Shown here: one piece after another, positions 1 through 6,695 of the stretch
Layout of the letters: each line of letters begins with the position of its first letter
Position numbering within the stretch: position 1 is the first letter of the stretch
Source of the DNA: CAYJII01 sp964370225
Lineage (GTDB): Bacteria > Bacillota > Clostridia > Oscillospirales > Ruminococcaceae
Length of the DNA: 35,314 bases
Direction: 5' to 3'
NCBI GenBank assembly: GCA_964370225.1
Contig: CAYJII010000026.1
Span: 1 to 35,314, forward strand
Translations under genes and position numbers: made by a program
Notes under the pieces: model-generated
What the model was told of the DNA's origin: nothing
Seen by the model: the letters and a program-made list of their open reading frames with translations, nothing else
The model's database searches: none

Positions 1-654
1 AGCGAATTACCAAGTGATATTAAACTTGATGAATACGGCAGACATAAGATAAGTAATATTTATTTTGATACAGATGACTTTAGAATAATTAGGGATTCTT
101 TAGAAAAACCAAAATATAAAGAGAAGTTAAGAGTTAGATGCTATGGTATACCATCTAATGATAATACTGCATTTATAGAGCTAAAAAAGAAATTTAATGG
201 TGTTGTTTATAAAAGAAGAATATATGACAATCAAAAAAATGTATTATCTTATTTGTGTGAGAATTCTGACACTGTAGAAAATTCGCAAATATTAAGTGAA
301 ATTGATTATTTTAAACGTAGTTATGAGGACATAAAGCCAAAAGTATACTTGTCCTACGAAAGAGAAGCTTTTTTCTCAACCGAAGATGAGAATTTTAGAC
401 TAACATTTGATTTTGATATTAAAGCACGTGACTGTGACGTGAGCTTATATGAAAGCGACGAGGATAAAGCAGTCTTGTCTGAAAAGTATGTGCTACTCGA
501 AGTCAAAACAGTAATGGGTTTACCAAGCTGGTTTTTAAGATTTTTAGACGAGAATAAAATATATAAAACTTCCTTTTCAAAATATGGAACTGCGTATCAA
601 ACTTATTTTTCACCAGAATTTATCAACAGTTTAAGGAGAACAACAAATGTTTAA
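1..654 (+). CDS. VTC-domain (polyphosphate polymerase-like) protein, 5' truncated
   Basis: The reading frame is open from base 1, so the start lies outside the window; 217 residues are visible. The pattern fits the VTC domain, which in yeast VTC4 forms a tunnel that makes polyphosphate from ATP. Visible signatures are SNIYFDTDDF (visible residues 18-27), the basic strand YKEKLRVR (39-46), FIELKKK (58-64), YEREAFF, RLTFDFDI, LLEVK and, near the C-terminus, FSKYG. The regularly spaced Arg, Lys and Glu residues match the tunnel residues of the family from memory, not from an alignment. No membrane segment is visible. The gene overlaps the following DUF4956 gene by 8 bases, so the two are translated together. 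VTC-DUF4956 pairs recur in Firmicutes, often beside CotH or Cthe_2159-type proteins. Polyphosphate synthesis is inferred; bacterial members are poorly characterised. Confidence 0.82.
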   Translation, partial: SELPSDIKLDEYGRHKISNIYFDTDDFRIIRDSLEKPKYKEKLRVRCYGIPSNDNTAFIELKKKFNGVVYKRRIYDNQKNVLSYLCENSDTVENSQILSEIDYFKRSYEDIKPKVYLSYEREAFFSTEDENFRLTFDFDIKARDCDVSLYESDEDKAVLSEKYVLLEVKTVMGLPSWFLRFLDENKIYKTSFSKYGTAYQTYFSPEFINSLRRTTNV

Positions 655-1339
655 TGAGATATTTACAGGCATTTTTAATACAACTACAACCATGAGCATT
701 ACTATAACAGATTTCTTTATCTGTATGGCTACATCGATCCTTTTAGGAATCTTTATGGCAAAGATTTACTCTTTTAAAGAGAGAAGTTCTAAAGGTTTTG
801 TTGTGACATTGGCGCTACTACCTATTGCAGTTACTATGGTAATAATAATGGTAAACGGCAATATCGGTGCAGGCGTTGCAGTAGCAGGTGCGTTTAGCTT
901 AGTGCGCTTTCGCTCAGTTCCAGGAACAGCTAAAGAAATTGTAGCTATTTTTACCGCGATGTGTACAGGCCTTACAATAGGCATGGGATATATCGGTTTT
1001 GCTGTGCTTTTTTCAGTTGTAGCATGTGTTTTTGCACTGCTCTTAAATACTACAAATTTTGGAGAAGAAAAAGAGAATAGCAATAGAACATTACAAATTA
1101 CAATACCTGAAAGTTTAAACTATACAAATGTATTTGATGATATTTTTAGTAAACACGCAAAAAAATCGAGATTAGTTTCTGCAAAAACAACCAATATGGG
1201 GAGCTTATTTAAGTTAAGTTACGAAATTGAGCTTAAAGATATTAAGCAAGAAAAGGAGTTTGTTGACGAGCTAAGAACAAGAAACGGAAACCTTGAAATC
1301 GTTATTGGTAAGCAAGAATTATATTTGAATACATTATAA
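647..1339 (+). CDS. DUF4956 domain-containing membrane protein
   Basis: A 230-residue membrane protein. Hydrophobic segments lie at about residues 18-40, 51-70, 73-90 and 108-133, followed by a soluble C-terminal domain of roughly 90 residues. The conserved core is SLVRFRSVPGTAKEIVAIF (about 84-102), a charged loop between membrane segments that is diagnostic of DUF4956. The ATG at 647 is preceded by AAGGAG at 633-638 and overlaps the end of the VTC gene by 8 bases. The biochemical function is unknown. Its fixed partnership with VTC proteins suggests that it handles or exports the product of the VTC protein, or anchors that protein at the membrane; this is inference. Confidence 0.85.
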   Translation: MFNEIFTGIFNTTTTMSITITDFFICMATSILLGIFMAKIYSFKERSSKGFVVTLALLPIAVTMVIIMVNGNIGAGVAVAGAFSLVRFRSVPGTAKEIVAIFTAMCTGLTIGMGYIGFAVLFSVVACVFALLLNTTNFGEEKENSNRTLQITIPESLNYTNVFDDIFSKHAKKSRLVSAKTTNMGSLFKLSYEIELKDIKQEKEFVDELRTRNGNLEIVIGKQELYLNTL

Positions 1340-1354
1340 ATTCGTAAGGAGAAC

Positions 1355-2854
1355 ATGATGAAGAAATATCTTTTATTAACATTAGTAATCGCGACACTTG
1401 CGCTTGCTGGATGCAGCAACACACAAGTGAATGAGGGTGAGCTTGAGCTTGATAGCACACAAAACTCAGAAGAAACACAAACAAATGTGCAAAACACTTC
1501 TTCTCAAACTAATGTTGTAAATACAGAAGCAGTTGAGTATCCGACTGGGGATTATATAGCAAATTTAGGCGATAGTGTAACATTCTCTGATGGGGATGAT
1601 ATTTTGATTACACAAAGTGGCACTTATAAATTTACTGGTGATTATATGAGTAGCACAATCACTGTAAATGTCAATAAAGACACCGATGAAGGTGTGGTGT
1701 ATCTTCTGCTGAATAATGTTAATATAGATAGTGAAAGCTCTACGCCGATTAATATTATCGAGGCAAAAGATGTAGTAATTGTACTTGAAGGAGAAAACAA
1801 AGTTACTCAAGGAGAAATTACAACAACGGACGAGGAATTTCCCTCAGCTGCGATATACTCAAAGGCAGATACAGTAATCACAGGAGATGGTAGCTTAGCT
1901 ATTACTACATCATATAATGATGGGATTAATAGTCGTGATGATTTAATAATTGAGGGCACAACAATAACAGTAGATGCAGTAGCTGATGGCATTTTAGGAA
2001 AAGATTTACTTGCAATATCTGAAAGCGATATAACTGTCGTTGCTGGAAAAGACGGGATGAAAACTTCAAATGCTGAAGAAGTTGACAAAGGTAATTTAAT
2101 TATTACAAGTGGAAATTTTGATATTACAGCGAAAAACGATGGCATTAGTGCAGAACAAATTCTTCAAATTGATGGTGGAACATTTAATATCATAAGCGGT
2201 GGCGGATTTGTGGAAGTATTAAACGAAATAACTAGAGGAGAAGGCTCTGGGAACACTATTTCAGTTACTAGTCAACTAGAAGAAAGCATGAAAGGTTTAA
2301 AGGGTTTAAATATAATCTTAAATGATGGCGAATTTAGCATATCTTCTTATGAAGATGCGATTCATTCAGATGGCAATTTAACAATTAATGCAGGACAGTA
2401 CGACATTCTTTCAGGAGATGACGCGCTACATGCTGATGTAGATTTAGTGATTAACGACATCACTCTTGAGGTGGAAAATGCTTATGAAGGCATTGAAGGT
2501 GAGACTATAGCAATAAACAATGGTGACATTATTGTTAATGTACTTGATGATGCAATCAATGCAAGCAGTGAAAGTGGTTATGTAAAAATTACTGATGGAA
2601 TTATTTCGCTCAAGGCTCAAGGGGATGGTATTGACTCTAATGGCGACTTAATTGTCGAGGGTGGAGAAATTGTAATAGAAGTCAATGCTGTATACGCGGG
2701 TGGAGATAGCGAGCTTGATGTTTCGGGGGTCTTTGATTTTTCAGGTGGAACAATAGTAGATGAAAATGGGAATGAGATTAGTCCAACAGCGCAAGGTAGC
2801 GGTGCCTCGGCAAATGCTATGCATCCTCAAAGACCATCTGGCAATAGGCCATAA
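1355..2854 (+). CDS. Cthe_2159-type carbohydrate-binding beta-helix lipoprotein
   Basis: A 499-residue secreted lipoprotein. The signal peptide ends in the lipobox L17-A18-G19-C20, and a Ser/Thr/Asn/Gln-rich linker (about 21-60) follows. The rest consists of parallel beta-helix-like rungs with recurrent Asp-[AG]-[ILM] turns: NDGINS, ADGILG, DGMKTS, NDGISA, EDAIHS, DDALHA, YEGIEG, DDAINA and GDGIDS. This fits the family of Cthe_2159, a calcium-containing beta-helix reported to bind cellulose and polygalacturonate. The C-terminus is Pro/Gly/Asn-rich. The gene starts 15 bases after the DUF4956 gene with AAGGAG 5 bases before ATG 1355; ATG 1358 is an equally possible start. The operon ends at the hairpin at 2911-2962. 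Binding of surface or dietary polysaccharide is likely, and catalytic activity is unproven for the family. Confidence 0.85.
   Translation: MMKKYLLLTLVIATLALAGCSNTQVNEGELELDSTQNSEETQTNVQNTSSQTNVVNTEAVEYPTGDYIANLGDSVTFSDGDDILITQSGTYKFTGDYMSSTITVNVNKDTDEGVVYLLLNNVNIDSESSTPINIIEAKDVVIVLEGENKVTQGEITTTDEEFPSAAIYSKADTVITGDGSLAITTSYNDGINSRDDLIIEGTTITVDAVADGILGKDLLAISESDITVVAGKDGMKTSNAEEVDKGNLIITSGNFDITAKNDGISAEQILQIDGGTFNIISGGGFVEVLNEITRGEGSGNTISVTSQLEESMKGLKGLNIILNDGEFSISSYEDAIHSDGNLTINAGQYDILSGDDALHADVDLVINDITLEVENAYEGIEGETIAINNGDIIVNVLDDAINASSESGYVKITDGIISLKAQGDGIDSNGDLIVEGGEIVIEVNAVYAGGDSELDVSGVFDFSGGTIVDENGNEISPTAQGSGASANAMHPQRPSGNRP
1909..2660 (+). repeat. Coding repeats: beta-helix rungs of the carbohydrate-binding lipoprotein
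   Basis: About nine degenerate protein repeats, each 20-40 residues, carry the core Asp-[Ala/Gly/Asp]-[Ile/Leu/Met] followed by a short hydrophobic strand such as LIIEG, LTINAG or LIVEGG. They stack as beta-helix rungs and the Asp side chains could bind calcium. DNA identity between repeats is low, so they are old. Confidence 0.6.
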
Positions 2855-2910
2855 TATTTCTTGAATAATGAGTTAGGAAATTATATAGCATGCTAATAAA
2901 AACTTTCTTA

Positions 2911-2962
2911 AACTAAAAAGCACCCCATACACTTAACAAAGTGTACGGGGTGCTTTTTAGTT
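2911..2962. terminator. Bidirectional intrinsic terminator
   Basis: A 22-base inverted repeat (2911-2932 and 2941-2962) with one mismatched pair and an 8-base loop. It begins with an A-rich tract and ends in CTTTTTAG. It lies between the converging lipoprotein and methyltransferase genes and can stop transcription in both directions. Confidence 0.9.
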
Positions 2963-2968
2963 TATAAA

Positions 2969-4081
2969 TTAATAATACATATATAGATTACATTTAATCA
3001 TTCCATTGTAGAGTTTACGCATTTTTAAAGCTTTGCGTCCGAAAATTTTAGGGAATTCCTCGTCTGCGGTAATGATGTAGTAACTAGCTTTATTTTTTGG
3101 AGCGAACACTTCGCCCATAGATTTATAAATATCCTGTGCTTCTTGCTTCTCAAGCATTCTTTCACCATATGGTGGATTGCATAAAACAATCATGTCCTCT
3201 CTTGCTTTAAAATCACGTACATCGAGATTTTTAATTATGACTTTTGGCAACACTCCAGCTTTTCTCGCATTTGCTACTGCTAGCTCAACAGATTCTGGGT
3301 CGATATCGCTAGCTAAACCTTCAAAAGTAGTGCCTTTACGCACTAAATCCAAGCCACGTGTGCGCTCATCTTGCCAAATTCTTGGATTGAATACACCCCA
3401 ATCTTGTGCTGCGAATTTACGTCTTATGCATGGTGGGATATTTAAAGCTTTTGTAGCAGCTTCTATAATTAATGTACCTGAACCGCAGAGTGGATCGTAT
3501 ACTGTGGAGTAGTCTTTTACTCTTGCTAAATCGACAATCCCAGCAGCCAAGGTCTCTTTTATAGGTGCAGAGTTTGCGTTTGCGCGATATCCACGTTTAT
3601 GAAGTCCAACTCCAGAAGTATCAAGCATGATGCTTACTTCATCTTTTAAAATAGAAAATCTGATTAAATGCGTAGGCCCTGTTTCAGCAAACCACTCTTG
3701 TTTATAGTGGGAAGATAGACGATCCACCGCAGCTTTTTTTATAAGCGACTGGCAATCGCGCACTGAAAATAGCGTTGAGTTAAGCGACCAGCCTTTAACT
3801 GGGAATGCGTCGCTTTTGCCGATATAATCCTCAAAGGGGATGCTCTTTGTGGCATCAAAAAGCTGATCAAAAGTAGTAGCTTTGAAGGATTTTAGTTTTA
3901 TCATAACTCGTTCTGCTGTGCGTAAACATATATTTGCCCTTGCCATCATTGTTTCATCGCCTGAGAAGTCAACCTTCCCATTATCGGCTTTAACATCAAG
4001 CGCACCCATTCGTTTTAATTCGCCAGAAAGTACACTTTCAAGCCCGAAATGACATGGTGCTGTAAAATTCATTAAACTCAT
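2969..4081 (-). CDS. THUMP-domain class I SAM-dependent rRNA (guanine-N2) methyltransferase
   Basis: A 370-residue cytoplasmic enzyme of the RlmL N-terminal/YpsC family, which methylates guanine N2 in 23S rRNA. An N-terminal ferredoxin-like and THUMP region (about 1-155) binds RNA. A Rossmann methyltransferase domain (about 165-370) carries the SAM-binding motif DPLCGSGT at 196-203, an acidic motif LASDIDPES (256-264) and the catalytic NPPYGER at 302-308. This length is normal for stand-alone Firmicute members, which lack the RlmK half found in E. coli RlmL. The start is supported by GGAGA 5 bases upstream. It is the last gene of the amidohydrolase-fumarase operon, 23 bases after the fumarase subunit, and ends just before the shared terminator. 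The exact target nucleotide cannot be told from sequence. Confidence 0.88.
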   Translation of the reverse strand: MSLMNFTAPCHFGLESVLSGELKRMGALDVKADNGKVDFSGDETMMARANICLRTAERVMIKLKSFKATTFDQLFDATKSIPFEDYIGKSDAFPVKGWSLNSTLFSVRDCQSLIKKAAVDRLSSHYKQEWFAETGPTHLIRFSILKDEVSIMLDTSGVGLHKRGYRANANSAPIKETLAAGIVDLARVKDYSTVYDPLCGSGTLIIEAATKALNIPPCIRRKFAAQDWGVFNPRIWQDERTRGLDLVRKGTTFEGLASDIDPESVELAVANARKAGVLPKVIIKNLDVRDFKAREDMIVLCNPPYGERMLEKQEAQDIYKSMGEVFAPKNKASYYIITADEEFPKIFGRKALKMRKLYNGMIKCNLYMYY

Positions 4082-4104
4082 TTAATTCTCCGTCTTTATT
4101 ATGG

Positions 4105-4947
4105 TTAAATTTGCATATGAGCGTGTCGTGTAACATGGCAACCGATGTTGACTGCTACTGGTAGACCTGCTATGTGTGTGGGGTATGTTTCGATATTTAC
4201 AGCTAGTGCTGTAGTCTTACCACCAAAACCTTGTGGCCCTACGCCAGACTGGTTGATGGCTTCTAATATTTTACGCTCTAAATCAGAGTAAAACTCATCT
4301 TGATTTGTAATCGCAACATCTCTGCAAAGAGCTTTTTTTGCAAGTAATGCACATAGCTCAAAATCGCCACCAATTCCTACTCCAGCTACGATAGGGGGAC
4401 AGGGGTTTGAGCCTGCATTTACCACTGTTTCCACTACAAAGTCGGTAATATCCTCAACAGTAGCAGATGGCGTGAACATACGAATAGCGCTCATATTTTC
4501 GCTACCAAAACCTTTTGGTGCGACGGTAATATTTATTTTATCACCCAATACAATTTCAGTATGTAGTACACATGGAGTATTATCATTTGTATTTACACGG
4601 GAGATAGGATCACTTACAATAGAACAGCGCAAATGCCCCTCTTTATAACCTTGCGCAACACCTTCGTTTACTGCATCGCGTAAAAGTTTCCCAGTGAGGT
4701 GAACATCTTGTCCTATTTCAATGAAAACGATTGCCATGCCAGTATCTTGGCAGATAGGCAAATTCATTTCTTTTGCTACTACTATATTCTTTTTTATATC
4801 CTCTAATACACTTTGCGCTGGTGGGAATGGTTCATTTTCTGCAAAATGACAAATTTTCTCTTCGATTGAATTTGGCAAAATTAAATTTGCGCTTATGCAG
4901 AGATCCTTTACTGCATGTTTTATAATATCAGTATCAATAGTTCTCAT
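4105..4947 (-). CDS. Fumarate hydratase (class I, Fe-S) alpha subunit / tartrate dehydratase alpha-type
   Basis: A 280-residue alpha subunit of a 4Fe-4S hydro-lyase that interconverts fumarate and malate; L-tartrate dehydratase alpha is the close alternative. Three cysteines in family positions can ligate the cluster: PICQDTGMA, SNPCPPIVAGVGIGG and NIGCHVTRHA at the C-terminus. I chose the ATG at 4947 because AGAGG sits 7 bases upstream, it gives the usual length, and it leaves 25 bases after the amidohydrolase stop. A longer ATG at 4980 would overlap that gene. No beta subunit, which carries the other half of the active site, is present next to it, and the following gene is an rRNA methyltransferase. 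The beta subunit must be elsewhere if the enzyme works. Confidence 0.88.
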   Translation of the reverse strand: MRTIDTDIIKHAVKDLCISANLILPNSIEEKICHFAENEPFPPAQSVLEDIKKNIVVAKEMNLPICQDTGMAIVFIEIGQDVHLTGKLLRDAVNEGVAQGYKEGHLRCSIVSDPISRVNTNDNTPCVLHTEIVLGDKINITVAPKGFGSENMSAIRMFTPSATVEDITDFVVETVVNAGSNPCPPIVAGVGIGGDFELCALLAKKALCRDVAITNQDEFYSDLERKILEAINQSGVGPQGFGGKTTALAVNIETYPTHIAGLPVAVNIGCHVTRHAHMQI

Positions 4948-4972
4948 AACAAAACCTCTTTCATATGTTAAG

Positions 4973-6124
4973 TTAAACAATTACACCGTCAATAATAACT
5001 GTTTCTGGGGAAGTATACGCACTTAAAACATCGCCTGAAACTATAATGATATCGGCATCTTTGCCTACTTTAAGCGAGCCAACTTTTTTTGCTATTCCGC
5101 AAATTTGCGCAGGGATGATTGTTAGCATTCTTAGCGCTTTATCATAGTCGAGACCTGATTTTACCGCTATTGCAGCACTGATGTTTAGGTATTGTATTGG
5201 GATAACTGGATGATCTGTACAAATTGCAGTTTTTACACCTGCTTTATCTAAGACTGCTGGATTTTTTGTATCCAAATCCCTAAGTTCTGGCTTGGAACGA
5301 TCGCATAGCAGTGGCCCCGCGATTACAGGAATATTCTCAGCTTTAATCTCATCTGCAATTTTGTATCCCTCAGTAGCGTGGACTAATACTAAGTCAAGCT
5401 TAAATTCTTTAGCAATTCTGATTGCAGTGAAGATATCATCAGCTCTATGTGCATGGAAGAACGCTTTAACTTTTCCTTTAAGAACAGGTAGTAAAGCTTC
5501 ACATTTTACATCAAGCTCAGGAGGTTCAGTTTCATCATCTTTTTTTGCTTTTTTCACATCTTGCATATAGCGAAATGCTTTGCTTAACTCTTCGCGGATT
5601 AGAGCAGCAGTAGCCATTCTTGTAACAGGAGTTTGACTTTTTGCATTATATGCTGATTTTGGGTTTTCTCCTAATGCAAACTTCATACCTACATAGTCGC
5701 ATATCAGCATGTCGTCAATGCGCTTGCCAATAGTTTTCATTGCACACCAACCGCCCGAAATTGGGTTAGCAGAACCAGGGCCTGTAAGCACTGTGGTAAC
5801 TCCCGCGCGCACAGCTTCACTAAAGCAAAAATCCATCGCATTAACTGCGTCTATTGCGCGTAGTTGTGGGGTAATAGGGTCTGTATCTTCGTTGCCATCA
5901 TCACCCTCAAATCCAAGGCCATTTTCCCACATGCCAAGATGTGTATGCGCATCAATAAGGCCTGGTAATACAGTTTTATTTTGCGCATCGATTACTTCCT
6001 TATCATTAATATTTAAATCGTTCATGTCGCCTATAGCTGCAATTTTTTTATCTATAATATGTATAAAACCGTTATCAAAATTTTCCTTTTCCATTGTAAT
6101 AATATTTGCATTAATAATTAGCAT
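4973..6124 (-). CDS. Amidohydrolase-superfamily metal-dependent hydrolase (imidazolonepropionase-like)
   Basis: A 383-residue cytoplasmic TIM-barrel hydrolase. Metal-binding signatures in the usual order are DAHTHLG (H60, H62), a possible lysine in GMKFALGENPK (K148), H224 in FFHAHRADD, H249 in LVHATEG and the catalytic D304 in CTDHP. The small beta-sandwich typical of the superfamily is formed by the N-terminus and the C-terminal GSLKVGKDADIII segment. It resembles the COG1228-type amidohydrolases annotated only as amidohydrolase in Clostridia, and the substrate is unknown. GGAGGT lies 7 bases before the start. It is the first gene of the operon and is driven by the promoter at 6187-6215. 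Its pairing with a fumarase subunit might suggest breakdown of a cyclic amide or amino acid derivative to a dicarboxylate, but this is only inference. Confidence 0.85.
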   Translation of the reverse strand: MLIINANIITMEKENFDNGFIHIIDKKIAAIGDMNDLNINDKEVIDAQNKTVLPGLIDAHTHLGMWENGLGFEGDDGNEDTDPITPQLRAIDAVNAMDFCFSEAVRAGVTTVLTGPGSANPISGGWCAMKTIGKRIDDMLICDYVGMKFALGENPKSAYNAKSQTPVTRMATAALIREELSKAFRYMQDVKKAKKDDETEPPELDVKCEALLPVLKGKVKAFFHAHRADDIFTAIRIAKEFKLDLVLVHATEGYKIADEIKAENIPVIAGPLLCDRSKPELRDLDTKNPAVLDKAGVKTAICTDHPVIPIQYLNISAAIAVKSGLDYDKALRMLTIIPAQICGIAKKVGSLKVGKDADIIIVSGDVLSAYTSPETVIIDGVIV

Positions 6125-6186
6125 TATTTAACCTCCGATATTTAAATACAAACGCATTGTACCCATAAAAACTATTCTATATACTT

Positions 6187-6215
6187 ATTATAGAAATAAT
6201 ATTGATTGTTGTCAA
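6187..6215 (-). promoter_or_regulatory. Sigma-A promoter of the amidohydrolase-fumarase-methyltransferase operon
   Basis: On the minus strand a perfect -35 TTGACA (6210-6215) and a perfect -10 TATAAT (6187-6192) are separated by 17 bases. Transcription would begin near 6180, about 55 bases before the amidohydrolase start. The spacer-side sequence ATTGA/TCAAT forms a small inverted repeat that could be an operator. Confidence 0.85.
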
Positions 6216-6221
6216 TAATGA

Positions 6222-6583
6222 TTGCATCAAACTAAGCAATATAGCTATGCTTCCTGCTTTAAATAATACTTTTTTAGGGGTATTTCCATTATGTTTGAAC
6301 TTTCTACCTTACAAATCTGTAAGGATTATATACAAGTAAATGTAAATGGTATATAATTTTGATATTCTCTTTATTGCATATGACAAAAATAGCTATAAAG
6401 TAAAAAAAATTTACAAATTAAGCTAATTACATACTTTTGTGCATATTATAGTAGATATTAATTGTTACACATAATATTATCTTAAAAGTAGCTTTATAAA
6501 GCGAGCTTAAAAATCGCAAGTAACAATCTTGTTTTGCTTTTATCGTAGGGGGTTATATATAGTTGTCAGCACGTTGTTGACGG
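6222..6583 (+). other. Gene-free stretch; possible small RNA or leader ending at the 6584-6621 terminator
   Basis: No credible protein gene is present on either strand. It contains a 7-bp hairpin at 6307-6324 (CCTTACA/TGTAAGG), a second hairpin at about 6563-6579 (GTCAGCA, loop CGT, TGTTGAC) and ends at a strong terminator that lies upstream of the GH2 promoter. So some transcript that does not include the GH2 gene probably ends here. I could not match it to a known riboswitch, T-box, SRP, tmRNA or 6S RNA consensus, and no convincing promoter was found for it. Confidence 0.35.
6307..6324. repeat. Short inverted repeat in gene-free stretch
   Basis: Arms CCTTACA and TGTAAGG with a 4-base loop. 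There is no T-tract, so it is more likely an operator or RNA hairpin than a terminator. Confidence 0.4.
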
Positions 6584-6621
6584 AAAAATAACGCAGGCTT
6601 TGAGCTAGGCGTTATTTTTTT
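6584..6621 (+). terminator. Intrinsic terminator upstream of the GH2 promoter
   Basis: An 11-bp stem (6584-6594 with 6609-6619; AAAAATAACGC/GCGTTATTTTT) with a loop that can itself pair GCT with AGC, followed by a run of T. It ends 12 bases before the -35 box of the GH2 promoter, so it closes a separate upstream transcript. Confidence 0.8.
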
Positions 6622-6632
6622 GCGTAATATCA

Positions 6633-6661
6633 TTGATTTGTACATATTAATATTGTATAAT
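6633..6661 (+). promoter_or_regulatory. Sigma-A promoter of the GH2 gene
   Basis: TTGATT (6633-6638), a 17-base spacer and TATAAT (6656-6661). The expected start point near 6668 gives a leader of about 28 bases carrying the GAAGGG ribosome site. Confidence 0.75.
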
Positions 6662-6695
6662 ACATTAAAACTGTAAATAATTACGAAGGGTTGGA

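Noticed and set aside
766..1083. Minus-strand open frame inside the DUF4956 gene
   Set aside because: It is a shadow of the plus-strand gene with no ribosome site or recognisable domain.
6445..6621. 6S RNA, SRP RNA or a known riboswitch before the GH2 gene
   Set aside because: I could not find the conserved core of any of these; only hairpins and a terminator are supported.
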